In this document: one piece after another, positions 8,346-17,787 of the stretch
Layout: each line of letters starts with the position of its first letter
Numbering within the stretch: position 1 is the stretch's first letter
Assembly: GCF_004104015.1 (NCBI RefSeq)
Contig: NZ_RYFV01000015.1
Span: 1 to 64,000, forward strand
From: Actinomyces oricola
Lineage (GTDB): Bacteria > Actinomycetota > Actinomycetes > Actinomycetales > Actinomycetaceae
Direction of reading: 5' to 3'
DNA: 64,000 bases
Made by a program: the position numbers and the translations under genes
The notes under the pieces: model-generated
Told to the model about the DNA's origin: nothing
The model's database searches: none
Seen by the model: only the letters and a program-made list of their open reading frames with translations

Positions 8346-8995
8346 ATGTCCTCCAGCGTCTTCCGGCGCGTCGTCTTGACGGGTGTTCCCCGAGTACTGC
8401 TTGAACCATATCGGCCAAAGGCCGCTCGCGACACACAAACAACACAGTTCACAAGTTTCACATCCGCCTCAGATGCTGCTTCCTCGCGCGATTTCAACGG
8501 GACCTCCACACCGTAGAAGGGCTGTGAGTTTAGCCATACACAGGCTCATTAGCCGTCTTAGCCACGCCCGGACCGGGGCTCGGGACGGCCCCAGGAGGCC
8601 GACCCCGAAGTCGACCCGCCCCGCGCGGCTGGCCCACCGGGGCGCCGCCGGGCCGGCGCACGGCGCCGGGACCCGGCCCGCCCCGCGCGCTCCGGCCCGG
8701 CCCGGGGCTCGGGACGGCCCCAGGAGGCCGGCCCCGAAGTCGACCCGCCCCGCGCGGCCGGCCCACAATTCGGCCGGCGTTTGCGCCATCGGCCCGCCTC
8801 ATGGTTACTGTGAGGCATGTTCCGTGAGCAGCCCCGCCGAATGCGCCACTGACGCGCACGCAGCAACGGGCCCGTGCGCGTCCCTCATCCACCCACTAGG
8901 CGGACGAGCCAGCGCCAGGAACCACCACGGGAAGACGCGCACGCACGCGCCCCGGGCCTCGACGTCGTCCGCCCCTGAAACTCAGGAGCCCCACC
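8346..8995. other. Divergent intergenic region between the NlpC/P60 gene and metY
   Basis: 650 bases without a supportable gene. The left part (8346-8540) is relatively AT-rich and should hold the promoter of the leftward hydrolase. The middle holds a 65-bp direct repeat (see 8573-8766). The right part is the metY leader; I looked for SAM riboswitch motifs there and could not recognise one. Confidence 0.6.
8573..8766. repeat. 65-bp direct repeat, two copies
   Basis: Copies at 8573-8637 and 8702-8766 begin CCGGGGCTCGGGACGG and differ at only two positions (A/G and T/C). They are 129 bases apart, start to start, with a GC-rich spacer. No open frame is conserved between them. Confidence 0.85.
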
Positions 8996-10339
8996 ATGAC
9001 CGACGCCCTCTCCCCCACCGGCCCCTCGGCCTGGCGTTTTGAAACCAAGCAGGTCCAGGCCGGCCACACCCCCGACTCCGACACCGGCGCCCGTGCCATT
9101 CCGATCTACCAGACGACCTCCTTCGTGTTCCCCGACGCCCAGGAGGCCGCCGACCGCTTCGCCCTCAAGTCCCTGGGCCCCATTTACACGCGCCTGGACA
9201 ACCCCACCAACCAGATCGTCGCCGGCCGCGTCGCAGCCCTGGAGGGGGGCGTCGGGGCGCACCTGGTGTCCTCGGGCAGCGCTGCGGAAACCCTGACCTT
9301 CCTGACCCTGGGAGGAGCCGGGAACAATATCGTGGCCTCACCGTCCCTGTACGGGGGCACCACCAACCTGCTCACCCACACCCTGCCCCGCCTGGGGCTG
9401 ACCACTCGCTTCGTCGAGGACCCCGCCGACCCCGCCGCTTGGTCGGCCCTGGCCGACGAGCGCACCATCTGTTTCTTCGGGGAGTCCATCCCCAACCCCA
9501 AGGGCGACATCCTCGACATTGAGGCCCTGGCGCAGGCCGCCCATGCCCAGGGCATCCCCCTGGTGGTCGACAACACCCTGGCCTCGCCCTACCTGACCCG
9601 CCCCATTGAGTGGGGCGCGGACATTGTGGTGGAGTCGGCCACCAAGTTCCTGGGCGGTCACGGCTCCTCAGTCCTGGGCGTCATCGTCGACTCCGGCAAC
9701 TTCGACTACGCCGCCCAACCTGAGCGCTTCCCCACCTTCAACACCCCCGACCCCTCCTACAACGGACTGGTCTACGCCCGCGACCTGGGGGTGGGCAGCG
9801 ACCTGGGGGCCAATCTCGCCTTCATCCTCAAAGCCCACACTCAGGGCCAGCGCGACCTGGGGTTCGCCGCCTCCCCGCTCAACGCCTTCCTCGTGGCCCA
9901 GGGCGTTGAGACCCTATCCCTGCGCATGGAGCGCCACGTGGACAACGCCCTGGCGGTGGCCCGCTGGCTCACCAGCCGCCCCGAGGTCGCCGAGGTGCGC
10001 TACTCCGGTCTGCCCGAGAGCCCCTACTACGCGCTTCACCGCAAGTACTGCCCGCGCGGCGCCGGGAGCGTCTTCGCCTTCGACCTGGTCGGCGGGCGCC
10101 GGGCGGGGGCCGCCCTCATTGACGCGCTCACACTGTTCTCCAACCTCGCCAATGTGGGCGACGTGCGCTCCCTGGCCATCCATCCGGCCACCACCACCCA
10201 TTCCCAGCTCGACGACGACGGTCTGGCGGCCGCCGGCATTAACCCGGGCACGGTGCGCCTGAGCGTGGGCATTGAGCACATTGACGACATTCTGGCCGAC
10301 CTGGCCCAGGCCCTGGACGCCATTGGCTCCCATGACTAA
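8996..10339 (+). CDS. metY: O-acetylhomoserine (thiol)-lyase
   Basis: A 447-residue PLP enzyme of the Cys/Met metabolism class that makes homocysteine from O-acetylhomoserine and sulfide. The PLP lysine is about K217, in VVESATKFLGGHGSS; the N-terminus FETKQVQAGHTPD and the motif YTRLDNPTN are typical, and the length is normal. CAGGAG lies nine bases before the ATG. It is followed after about 100 bases by metX, which makes its substrate, so the two form a direct-sulfhydrylation methionine operon. Confidence 0.95.
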   Translation: MTDALSPTGPSAWRFETKQVQAGHTPDSDTGARAIPIYQTTSFVFPDAQEAADRFALKSLGPIYTRLDNPTNQIVAGRVAALEGGVGAHLVSSGSAAETLTFLTLGGAGNNIVASPSLYGGTTNLLTHTLPRLGLTTRFVEDPADPAAWSALADERTICFFGESIPNPKGDILDIEALAQAAHAQGIPLVVDNTLASPYLTRPIEWGADIVVESATKFLGGHGSSVLGVIVDSGNFDYAAQPERFPTFNTPDPSYNGLVYARDLGVGSDLGANLAFILKAHTQGQRDLGFAASPLNAFLVAQGVETLSLRMERHVDNALAVARWLTSRPEVAEVRYSGLPESPYYALHRKYCPRGAGSVFAFDLVGGRRAGAALIDALTLFSNLANVGDVRSLAIHPATTTHSQLDDDGLAAAGINPGTVRLSVGIEHIDDILADLAQALDAIGSHD

Positions 10340-10441
10340 GAAGCCGGGCGACAACGACCGGTCGACGTCGTCGTCCCGCCCAGGCCCCATCCCCAGGGCC
10401 CGCCCCTTACCACTCCGTCCGGTCCATCTCAGGAGGACACC

Positions 10442-11665
10442 ATGACCACGCAGTCCAACCCGGATCCCCCGGCGCAGCCCCTCGCGCCCGGCGTGGGCAC
10501 GGCGTCGTCAAAGCTGGTGGACCGCAAGGCGGGCTCCCCCACCGGCGCCTGGCGCCCCGGGGACGAGCCCGGGGACCGCCACTTCCTGGAAATCGGCGAC
10601 CTGCCCCTGGAGTCCGGGGAGGTCCTGCCCGAAACCACCCTGGCCTTCGAGACGTGGGGCGCGCTCACCCCCGGGCGCGACAATGCCGTCCTGGTGCTGC
10701 ACGCGCTGACCGGGGACTCGCACGTCAGTGGCGAGGCGGGCCCGGGCCACCCCACCCCCGGCTGGTGGGACTCCCTGGTGGGGCCGGGCAGGGCCATCGA
10801 CACCGAGCGCTACTTCGTGGTGGCCGCCAATATCCTCGGCGGCTGTCAGGGATCCACCGGCCCTTCCTCCATTGGCCCGGACGGGCGCCCCTGGGGCTCA
10901 CGCTTCCCCTGGTTGACCACCAGAGACGCCGTCGAGGCCGAAAGGCACCTGGCCGACGCCCTGGGCATTAAGACCTTCCACCTGGTTATTGGCGCCTCCC
11001 TGGGCGGGCACCGCGCCGTGGAGTGGGCGGTCTCCCATCCCCACCGGGTGCGCAACCTGGCACTAGTGGCCACCGGCGCCTCAACCACGGCCGACCAGCT
11101 CGCCTGGTGCCACCTTCAGGAGCTGGCGATCGTGGGCGACCCCTACTTCTTCGACGGCGACTACTACTCCCACCCGGTGGGGCCGGTGCGGGGGCTGGGC
11201 CTGGCCCGGGCGCTGGCGCACACCACGTACCGCAGCGCCGCCGAGCTCGATACCCGCTTCGGGCGCAAGCACCAGGGCGAAGAAGACCCGGCGGTGGGCG
11301 GGCGCTACCAGATCGAGTCCTACCTGGACTACCACGCCGGCAAGCTCCTGGCGCGCTTCGACGCCAACACCTACCTCATTGTCACCCACTCCATGATGGT
11401 CCACGACGTCGGCACCGGGCGCGGAGGCACCGAGAAGGCGCTGGGCACGATCACCGCGCGCACCCTGGTGGTGGACGTGGACTCGGACAGGCTGTTCCTG
11501 TCCGCGCAGGCCGAGCAGCTTCACCGCTGCATTCCCGACGCCAGGCGCGCCACCATTAAGTCGCTGCACGGCCACGACGGCTTCCTCATTGAGGCCGACC
11601 AAATGGAGGCGATCCTGCGGGGCTTCCTGGACGCCGACCCCGAGAACCCCGAGAACAAGGCCTGA
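10442..11665 (+). CDS. metX: Homoserine O-acetyltransferase
   Basis: A 407-residue alpha/beta-hydrolase-fold enzyme that acetylates homoserine from acetyl-CoA. The nucleophile is about S186 in the elbow GASLGGHRAVEW; the late acid and base are in VDVDSDRLF and LHGHDGFLIE. AGGAGG precedes the ATG by six bases. The order metY-metX is common in actinobacteria. A conserved palindrome (11699-11758) follows 33 bases after the stop. Confidence 0.95.
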   Translation: MTTQSNPDPPAQPLAPGVGTASSKLVDRKAGSPTGAWRPGDEPGDRHFLEIGDLPLESGEVLPETTLAFETWGALTPGRDNAVLVLHALTGDSHVSGEAGPGHPTPGWWDSLVGPGRAIDTERYFVVAANILGGCQGSTGPSSIGPDGRPWGSRFPWLTTRDAVEAERHLADALGIKTFHLVIGASLGGHRAVEWAVSHPHRVRNLALVATGASTTADQLAWCHLQELAIVGDPYFFDGDYYSHPVGPVRGLGLARALAHTTYRSAAELDTRFGRKHQGEEDPAVGGRYQIESYLDYHAGKLLARFDANTYLIVTHSMMVHDVGTGRGGTEKALGTITARTLVVDVDSDRLFLSAQAEQLHRCIPDARRATIKSLHGHDGFLIEADQMEAILRGFLDADPENPENKA

Positions 11666-11698
11666 GCGCCCCTCCCTCCCGCGCCTTCTCCCCCTCCC

Positions 11699-11758
11699 TC
11701 CAACGAAATCCTCACAGCACGACGTCCCGGGACGTTGCGCTGTGAGGATTTCGTTGGA
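11699..11758. repeat. 60-bp palindrome, family copy 1 (probable terminator)
   Basis: The arms start TCCAACGAAATCCTCAC and meet at CCCGGG (centre 11728/11729). Only a few mispairs occur (an A-C and a G-U in the GCACG/TGCGC part). Two close relatives lie at 28431-28494 and 43281-43346. All three stand in intergenic DNA behind a gene. Confidence 0.85.
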
Positions 11759-11831
11759 AGGAGGGAGGGCGAGGGGGGCGAAGGGGAGCGGAAGCCGCCA
11801 TGCACCGCCGGACACATTGGACAATGGGAGC

Positions 11832-12971
11832 GTGAGCACCACCGCTAGCCCAGCGCCGGCCGCCCCCTCAGACCCCGGCACCGCCGGTTCCCCGCCCTCA
11901 CCGGGCTCGCATGAAGAGCACGCCCCGGTCGGGGCGTGGGGGCCGGACATTCTGGGGGCGGGCTTCCAGGCCCGCACCCTGGAGCTCCTCCCCGACGATG
12001 AGGACGACGGCATTGTCGCCACCCTGGTGCGCTACATGCCGGCGGACGACCCCGCCGCCCTGCCCAACACCCCCACCTCCCCCACCTTCGCCTACCTGCA
12101 CATCCACGGCTGGAACGACTACTTCTTCAACGCCGACCTGGCCCGGCAGGTCGCCCGCCTGGGCGGAGCCTTCTACGCCATAGATTTACGGCGCTACGGG
12201 CGCTCCTTGCGCCCGGGCCAGATGCACGGATGGGTCACCTCCCTGGCCGACTACGACGAGGACCTTGGCCTGGCACTGGCCCAGATCCGCACCGAATGCG
12301 GCCTGGAGATCCCCCTGGTCCTGGCCGGGCACTCCACCGGGGGACTGACCGCGGCACTGTGGGCCGACCAGCACCCCGGGGCCCTGGCCGCCCTGGTCCT
12401 GAACTCCCCCTGGCTGGAGATTCAAGGCTCCGAGCCGGCGCGGACGGTGGGCGAGCCGGTGGTGCGCACCCTGGCCTGGCGCGACCCGCGCATGGTCATC
12501 CCCACCCCACCGATCCCCTCCGACCAACTCTTCGACATTACCGCGGGCTGGGATCCCGTGCGCGACGGTGAACTGCCCGATCCCGCCTGGGCCTCAGACC
12601 CGTACGTGACCGGCTGGCGGGTGGAGGCCGACTGGATCATCCACCCTTCGGCACCGATCCGGCCGGGCTGGCTCCAGGCGGTGCTCAACGCCCAGGCCCG
12701 CGTAGCCGCGGGCCTGGATATACGCTGCCCGGTGCTGTCCATGGGTTCGGCGCGCAGTCACCTGGGAGTGGTGTGGAGCCCCGAGGCGCGCTGCACCGAC
12801 ACGGTCATTGACGCCGACGCCACCGCCCGCCGCGCGGTCCAACTCGGGGCGCTGGTGACCGTGGCGCGCTTCGAGGGCGCTGTTCATGACCTCACGCTCT
12901 CAGCTCCCCCGGTGCGCGAGCAGGTGTACTCGGCCATGCGCCGCTGGTTGGGGGCCTACGTGCTGCGCTGA
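11832..12971 (+). CDS. Alpha/beta hydrolase (serine lipase/lysophospholipase-like)
   Basis: A 379-residue protein with the nucleophile elbow GHSTGG (LAGHSTGGLTAAL), the preceding motif HIHGWNDYFFN for the oxyanion region, and a late His in GAVHDLTLS. This resembles monoacylglycerol lipase or lysophospholipase-type hydrolases; the substrate is unknown. The first 40 residues are Pro/Ser/Gly-rich. The GTG at 11832 follows GGGAG closely; an open frame runs back to 11589 through the palindrome and metX, so it is not used. No secretion signal is seen. The gene converges with 13012-14340. Confidence 0.8.
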   Translation: MSTTASPAPAAPSDPGTAGSPPSPGSHEEHAPVGAWGPDILGAGFQARTLELLPDDEDDGIVATLVRYMPADDPAALPNTPTSPTFAYLHIHGWNDYFFNADLARQVARLGGAFYAIDLRRYGRSLRPGQMHGWVTSLADYDEDLGLALAQIRTECGLEIPLVLAGHSTGGLTAALWADQHPGALAALVLNSPWLEIQGSEPARTVGEPVVRTLAWRDPRMVIPTPPIPSDQLFDITAGWDPVRDGELPDPAWASDPYVTGWRVEADWIIHPSAPIRPGWLQAVLNAQARVAAGLDIRCPVLSMGSARSHLGVVWSPEARCTDTVIDADATARRAVQLGALVTVARFEGAVHDLTLSAPPVREQVYSAMRRWLGAYVLR

Positions 12972-13011
12972 GCCGCGGCGGTCCGCGGGGCGGCCTTGAG
13001 CCGGCCGCGGG

Positions 13012-14340
13012 TCAGGCCTGGCGGTCGCTGAGGACCGCGGCGTAGAGCGAGGCCAGGGTTGGTCCCTGAACCCCCAGGCGCCATACCCGCCAACCGTCGG
13101 TGTCCTGCGTGTACTGGACGGCGTTAGCGGCCGCCGAGGGGTCGGTGAAGACGCGGCCATTGCTCACCACCATGCGCCCGTCGCCGTAGAGAACGGCCTC
13201 ATGGTGGATGCCGCGGCGCATCCGCTGCCACACCAGGGTGACCGGGGTGTCCAGGGAGGCGGCGACGGCGCGCATGGCCTCCTCGGCGTCCTCCCCTGAC
13301 GGGACGGTGGGCTGAGCGCCGAGCACCGGGCCGGTGGAGCGGTGCCCGCGGGCGCGCACATCGGCCAGGGATAGCTTTCCGGTAACAGGGTCCTGGAAGT
13401 CGCCCCTGTCCGCCTCGGGTGCGGAAGCCGTGCTCTCGGGAGGAGTAGGGGCCGAGGACATGGCGCCGAAGCCGGGCGTCGGCAGGGCGGGCGGCGGCGC
13501 CGGGGAGTACTGAGAAGCCGCCGCAGCCCGACGCGACACCGCATGCTGGCCGTCGCTGCGCCTCGAATCGCCCGCGAGCGCGCTGCGCGCCTCGACCGTG
13601 CTCAGCACCTGGGTGTCCCCGGTCAAAGACTCGTAGGGGGCAGCGGGCGGCTCCGCCGCGGCATGCCCGTGGGAGGAACCGCGTCTACGGGCCGGCGCGG
13701 CCCCGCGCGTGGGCGCCGGCTCCTCAAAGGACGCGGCGTGCCCGCGGGAGTCGCGCCGCTCGGACGCCGAGTGCCCGGCTGTCGCGGGAACCGGCCCTGG
13801 GGCGACGGCGCGCACCACGTCGACGGTGACCACGGTGGAGTCGTCGGGCAGGCGCCGCACGTCGATCTCCCGCAGCTCAATACCCGCAGCGGCCAGCACC
13901 GGGGCGGAGTCGCGGACCTCCGGGGCCAGGGCGGTGGTCAGGAGCACCAGGCGCGGGCCGGGGGCCACACGAGCGGGCACCCCGGCCCGGAAGCTCTCCC
14001 AGTCTTCGTTGTAAACAGCGGGGCCGCCCGGGTAGGCGGCCTGAAGTTCGGCGGCGGAGGCCGCTGAAGCGGAGGACAGGTGCACCAGGGCATCGACCAG
14101 CTCTTGGGCGCCGAAGCTCTCAGCGACCTCGACCACCGTGACACGGCCGGAAGGATCCAGGGCGGTGAGCGCTTCGACCCGGCCTTTGCGGGACCATCCC
14201 AAGGGGAATAGCGGCCGGCCCAGCACCTCGACAACCTGCTCGCGGATGGCGGCCAAGGCCGTGCCCCGTACGTCGTCGTTCCCGGGATCACCCAACGAGG
14301 TAAACGCAAGACGACCCTCGTTGAGTTCGAAGAGCGCCAT
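13012..14340 (-). CDS. Protein with N-terminal nuclease-like region and C-terminal RAMA-type domain
   Basis: A 442-residue protein. Residues 1-180 form an alpha/beta domain with strands such as VTVVEVAESFG and RLVLLTTAL, reminiscent of PD-(D/E)XK-like folds (weak). Residues 180-320 are disordered and rich in Ala, Pro and Ser. The C-terminal 90 residues (HHEAVLYGDGRMVVSNG, FTDPSAAANAV, GWRVWRLG) match the pattern of RAMA domains, which accompany restriction and methylation enzymes and may read modified DNA. It stands alone, so its role is unclear. It may bind or monitor DNA; no catalytic residue can be assigned. Confidence 0.55.
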   Translation of the reverse strand: MALFELNEGRLAFTSLGDPGNDDVRGTALAAIREQVVEVLGRPLFPLGWSRKGRVEALTALDPSGRVTVVEVAESFGAQELVDALVHLSSASAASAAELQAAYPGGPAVYNEDWESFRAGVPARVAPGPRLVLLTTALAPEVRDSAPVLAAAGIELREIDVRRLPDDSTVVTVDVVRAVAPGPVPATAGHSASERRDSRGHAASFEEPAPTRGAAPARRRGSSHGHAAAEPPAAPYESLTGDTQVLSTVEARSALAGDSRRSDGQHAVSRRAAAASQYSPAPPPALPTPGFGAMSSAPTPPESTASAPEADRGDFQDPVTGKLSLADVRARGHRSTGPVLGAQPTVPSGEDAEEAMRAVAASLDTPVTLVWQRMRRGIHHEAVLYGDGRMVVSNGRVFTDPSAAANAVQYTQDTDGWRVWRLGVQGPTLASLYAAVLSDRQA

Positions 14341-14795
14341 TGCGTACCGCCTTTCCCAGCCATCCCCGCACGGACTGCGCCCAAAGCGCCCTCCGAGTGC
14401 AACCCTGCCGAAACAATCCTCTCACGCACGACGCTGACGCGCCCAGGCGCCTATGGCGCCCCAGAAGGGCGATATCCAGCGCAAACACGGTGATAACGCG
14501 CATAAATCCCCGCTGAACACCAGGGGCGAGACATCGAGCACATACCGGTCGGCGTTACGCAAAAGAGCCCTGGCCCACACCTTGCAGCGTGGGACCAGGG
14601 CCAGGGGCCGGGCCGGCCGACTCGACTCAAGCGGGCCGGCCGGGCTGGGCCGGGCCAACCGACGGGCCGACCGGGCCGGGTCGAGTCAACCGGCGGACCA
14701 ACCCAGACCGGACCGGCTCAGTCCGAACCGGCTCAGTACAGCCCGGACCGGGCCGGACCGGAGCGGCTCGGTCAGCCCGGGCCGGACCGGGACGG
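14341..14795. other. Gene-poor region rich in GGCCGG tracts
   Basis: Between the divergently arranged 5' end of the RAMA gene and the 3' end of ppdK. 14341-14570 has lower GC and should contain the promoter of the leftward gene. 14600-14795 is a simple-sequence tract built from GGCCGG, GGACCGG and CGGCTCAGT pieces. Short open frames exist but none has a ribosome site or a recognisable product. Confidence 0.5.
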
Positions 14796-17504
14796 TCAGT
14801 CCTCAATGGCCGCGAGTACGGCGGCGCGGCCGGCCTCCAGGCGCGCCACCGGCACCCGGAAGGGCGAGCAGGAGACGTAGTCCAGGCCCGCCTGGTGGAA
14901 GAAGGCGATGGACTCGGGGTCGCCACCGTGCTCACCGCACACGCCCAGCTTCATGTTCGGCTTGGTGGATCGGCCGCCCTCAACACCCAGGCGCACCATG
15001 CCGCCCACGCCGTCGACGTCAATGGACTCGAACGGTGAGGTACCGAAGATGCCGTCGTCAATGTAGTGGCCCACGAAAGAGCTCTCGACGTCGTCGCGCG
15101 AGAAGCCCCAGGTGGTCTGGGTCAGGTCGTTGGTGCCGAAGGAGAAGAAGTCGGCCTCCTCGGCCACGTGAGCGCTGGTTACCGCGGCGCGCGGCAGCTC
15201 GATCATGCAGCCGATCGGGAAGGCCAACTCGTAGCCGGACTCCGCCGAGACCTGAGTCAGAACCTTCTCGACGCGCTCGCGGGCCATCTGGAGTTCACGG
15301 ACCGAGCCGATGAGCGGCACCATAATCTCCGGGCGCGGGTCGCCGCCGGCCTTAAGGCGCTCGACGGCCGCCTCGGCGACGGCGCGCACTTGCAGCTCAA
15401 TGAGGCCGGGCATGGTCAGCAGGAGGCGAACGCCGCGCAGGCCGAGCATGGGGTTGGACTCGTGGCTCTTGCGGACCACGGCCAGCAGGTGCTCGTCGGC
15501 GGGGTCGAGGTCGCCGCGCTCGCGACCTAGAGCCACCTTGACGCTCAACTCGGTGAGGTCGGGGAGGAACTCATGCAGCGGCGGGTCAATGAGGCGGATC
15601 GTCATGGGCTTGCCGTCCATGGTCTCCAGCATCTGCACGAAATCACTCTTCTGCAGCGGCAGCAGGGCGTCTAGGGCACTGACGCGCTCCTCGTCGGTGG
15701 CGGCCAGAATGAGGTTCTGCACGAATTGCTTGCGCTCGCCGAGGAACATGTGCTCGGTGCGACACAGGCCCACCCCCTGGGCGCCGCGCTGAATGGCGTG
15801 GCGGGCGTCGTCGGGGGTGTCGGCGTTGGCGCGCACCTGGAGGTCGCGCACCTTGTCGGCGTGGGTCATGAGCCGGTCCACGGCCACGAGGAGTTCGCGG
15901 GTGTCGGCGTCCTCGGTGAGGGCCAGAGCCTCATCCAGGCCACGGCGCAGGTAGGTCATGACCGGGGAATCCACCACCGGCACCTCGCCGAGGAAGACCT
16001 CACCGGTCGTGCCGTCAATGGCGATCTTGTCGTTCGAGCCCAAGACCTCCTCGCGGCCGACCACGCGCAGGGTGCGGGCCTCGGCGTCAATCTCCAGGGC
16101 CTCGGCGCCGCACACGCAGGTCTTGCCCATGCCCCGCGCCACGACGGCGGCGTGGGAGGTCTTGCCGCCGCGGGCGGTCAGGACGCCGACGGCGGCGACC
16201 ATGCCGGACAGGTCATCAGGGTTGGTTTCGCGGCGCACCAGAATGACGGGATCGCCGGCAGCGGCGCGCTCCTGGGCCTCGACATTGTCAAAGGCGATGT
16301 AGCCCACGGCGGCGCCCGGGGAGGCGGGCATGGCCTTGGTCAGCAGGTCACGTCCCTGCGAGGGGCCGAACTGGGGGAACATGAGCTGGGTGAGCTGAGC
16401 GCCATTGACGCGGAAAAGGGCCTCGTCGGTGGTAATGAGCTTCTCGTCGACCAGCTGGGTGGCCACGCGGAAGGCGGCCGCGGCGGTGCGCTTGCCCACA
16501 CGGGTTTGCAGCAGCCACAGCTTGCCGCGCTCAATGGTGAACTCGATATCGCACAGGTCGCGGTAGTGGGTCTCCAGCTTGCGCATAATGGCGCGCAGTT
16601 CGTCATAGGAGGTCTTGTCCAACCGCTCCAGGTCCGCCAGGGACAAGGTGTTGCGAATGCCGGCGACGACGTCCTCGCCCTGGGCGTTGACGAGATAGTC
16701 CCCGTAGACCCCGGCGCGGCCGGTGGAGGGGTCGCGCGTGAAGCACACGCCGGTACCGGAGGTGTCCCCCATATTGCCGAAGACCATGGTGCACACGTTG
16801 ACGGCGGTGCCCAGGTCGTGGGGGATCTTCTCGCGACGGCGATAGATGTGGGCGCGCTCGGTGTTCCAGGAGCGGAAGACGGCCTCAGTGGCCATGTCCA
16901 GCTGGGTGCGCGGGTCCTGAGGGAACTCAATGCCGGCGTGCTCGCGCACCACGGCCTTGTACTCCTCGACGAGCTCGCGCAGTGCCACCACGTCCAGCTC
17001 ATAGTCCAGGGTCACGCCGCACGAGACCTTCTTGGCCTCCAGGGCGGCGGAGAAATGCTCGCCCTCAATGTCCAGGACGGTCTTGCCGAACATCTGGATG
17101 AGACGGCGGTAGGAGTCCCAGGCGAAACGTTCGTCGCCGGAGGCGGCGGCCAGCCCCTCCACGGAGGCGTCGTTGAGGCCAATGTTGAGAACCGTCTCCA
17201 TCATGCCGGGCATGGAGAACTTGGCGCCGCTTCGCACCGAGACCAGCAGCGGGTCGCTGGCGGCGCCGAGTTCGCGCCTAAGCTCCTCCTCGACCTCACG
17301 CAGCGCCTTGGTGACTTGCACCGCGAGCTCGTCGGGCACTGCACCGTCCCGCAGGTAGGCGCGGCAGGCGTCCGTGGTGATGGTGAACCCAGGAGGCACG
17401 GGCAGGCCCAACTTGGTCATCTCCGCGAGATTGGCGCCCTTGCCGCCCAGGAGGTCCTTCTGATCCTTGTCGCCCTCACTGAAACGGTATACGTACTTGG
17501 GCAT
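14796..17504 (-). CDS. ppdK: Pyruvate phosphate dikinase
   Basis: A 902-residue enzyme interconverting pyruvate, ATP and Pi with PEP, AMP and PPi. Domain order is normal: N-terminal ATP-grasp (KGANLAEMTKLGLPVPPGF), central phosphohistidine domain with catalytic His about residue 451 (GGKTSHAAVVARG), and C-terminal PEP/pyruvate TIM barrel with the catalytic Cys in LGVCGEHGGDP. AAGAGG precedes the ATG by five bases. In high-GC Gram-positives it often works with PPi-dependent glycolytic enzymes. The 5' leader contains a perfect 10-bp inverted repeat (17534-17556). Confidence 0.96.
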   Translation of the reverse strand: MPKYVYRFSEGDKDQKDLLGGKGANLAEMTKLGLPVPPGFTITTDACRAYLRDGAVPDELAVQVTKALREVEEELRRELGAASDPLLVSVRSGAKFSMPGMMETVLNIGLNDASVEGLAAASGDERFAWDSYRRLIQMFGKTVLDIEGEHFSAALEAKKVSCGVTLDYELDVVALRELVEEYKAVVREHAGIEFPQDPRTQLDMATEAVFRSWNTERAHIYRRREKIPHDLGTAVNVCTMVFGNMGDTSGTGVCFTRDPSTGRAGVYGDYLVNAQGEDVVAGIRNTLSLADLERLDKTSYDELRAIMRKLETHYRDLCDIEFTIERGKLWLLQTRVGKRTAAAAFRVATQLVDEKLITTDEALFRVNGAQLTQLMFPQFGPSQGRDLLTKAMPASPGAAVGYIAFDNVEAQERAAAGDPVILVRRETNPDDLSGMVAAVGVLTARGGKTSHAAVVARGMGKTCVCGAEALEIDAEARTLRVVGREEVLGSNDKIAIDGTTGEVFLGEVPVVDSPVMTYLRRGLDEALALTEDADTRELLVAVDRLMTHADKVRDLQVRANADTPDDARHAIQRGAQGVGLCRTEHMFLGERKQFVQNLILAATDEERVSALDALLPLQKSDFVQMLETMDGKPMTIRLIDPPLHEFLPDLTELSVKVALGRERGDLDPADEHLLAVVRKSHESNPMLGLRGVRLLLTMPGLIELQVRAVAEAAVERLKAGGDPRPEIMVPLIGSVRELQMARERVEKVLTQVSAESGYELAFPIGCMIELPRAAVTSAHVAEEADFFSFGTNDLTQTTWGFSRDDVESSFVGHYIDDGIFGTSPFESIDVDGVGGMVRLGVEGGRSTKPNMKLGVCGEHGGDPESIAFFHQAGLDYVSCSPFRVPVARLEAGRAAVLAAIED

Positions 17505-17533
17505 CGTTGCCTCTTTCTGATCGTACTGCCGGG

Positions 17534-17556
17534 ACCTGCCGCAGTTTGCGGCAGGT
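17534..17556. promoter_or_regulatory. 10-bp inverted repeat in the ppdK leader
   Basis: ACCTGCCGCA and TGCGGCAGGT flank a GTT loop, 30-52 bases upstream of the ppdK start. It could be an operator or a leader hairpin. Confidence 0.4.
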
Positions 17557-17787
17557 TGACGCCGAACACTCTAATGTGACTTCAGTCCCAGAAACAAAAA
17601 CACAAGGTGTCTGTTCGCAGGCAGCCGAGGACACGCCCGGGCGCCGAAACCCGCGCGCCGGTGCTCCCGCGTCGGCGCCCGGGTGCACCGGATACCGGGG
17701 GCGCTGGCGCCTGGGGCCGGCGTCTGCTCATCCCGGCGGCGTGCCGCCCGCCGGTGCGCGCACGACCCGCCCGACCGGCACGGATGC

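Noticed and set aside
8767-8995. SAM riboswitch in the metY leader
   Set aside because: I compared it with SAM-I and SAM-IV patterns (GGCAACC-type core) and found no matching set of stems.
14422-14658. Small membrane-like ORF between the RAMA gene and ppdK
   Set aside because: No ribosome site, runs into a GGCCGG simple-sequence tract, and no recognisable product.
14600-14795. Possible ncRNA in the GGCCGG tract
   Set aside because: Any GC-rich simple sequence folds; there is no covariation or boundary to support it.
15726-17579. Long plus-strand ORF (617 codons) opposite ppdK
   Set aside because: A GC-skew shadow of ppdK; no ribosome site, Gly/Val/His-rich sequence with no family resemblance.
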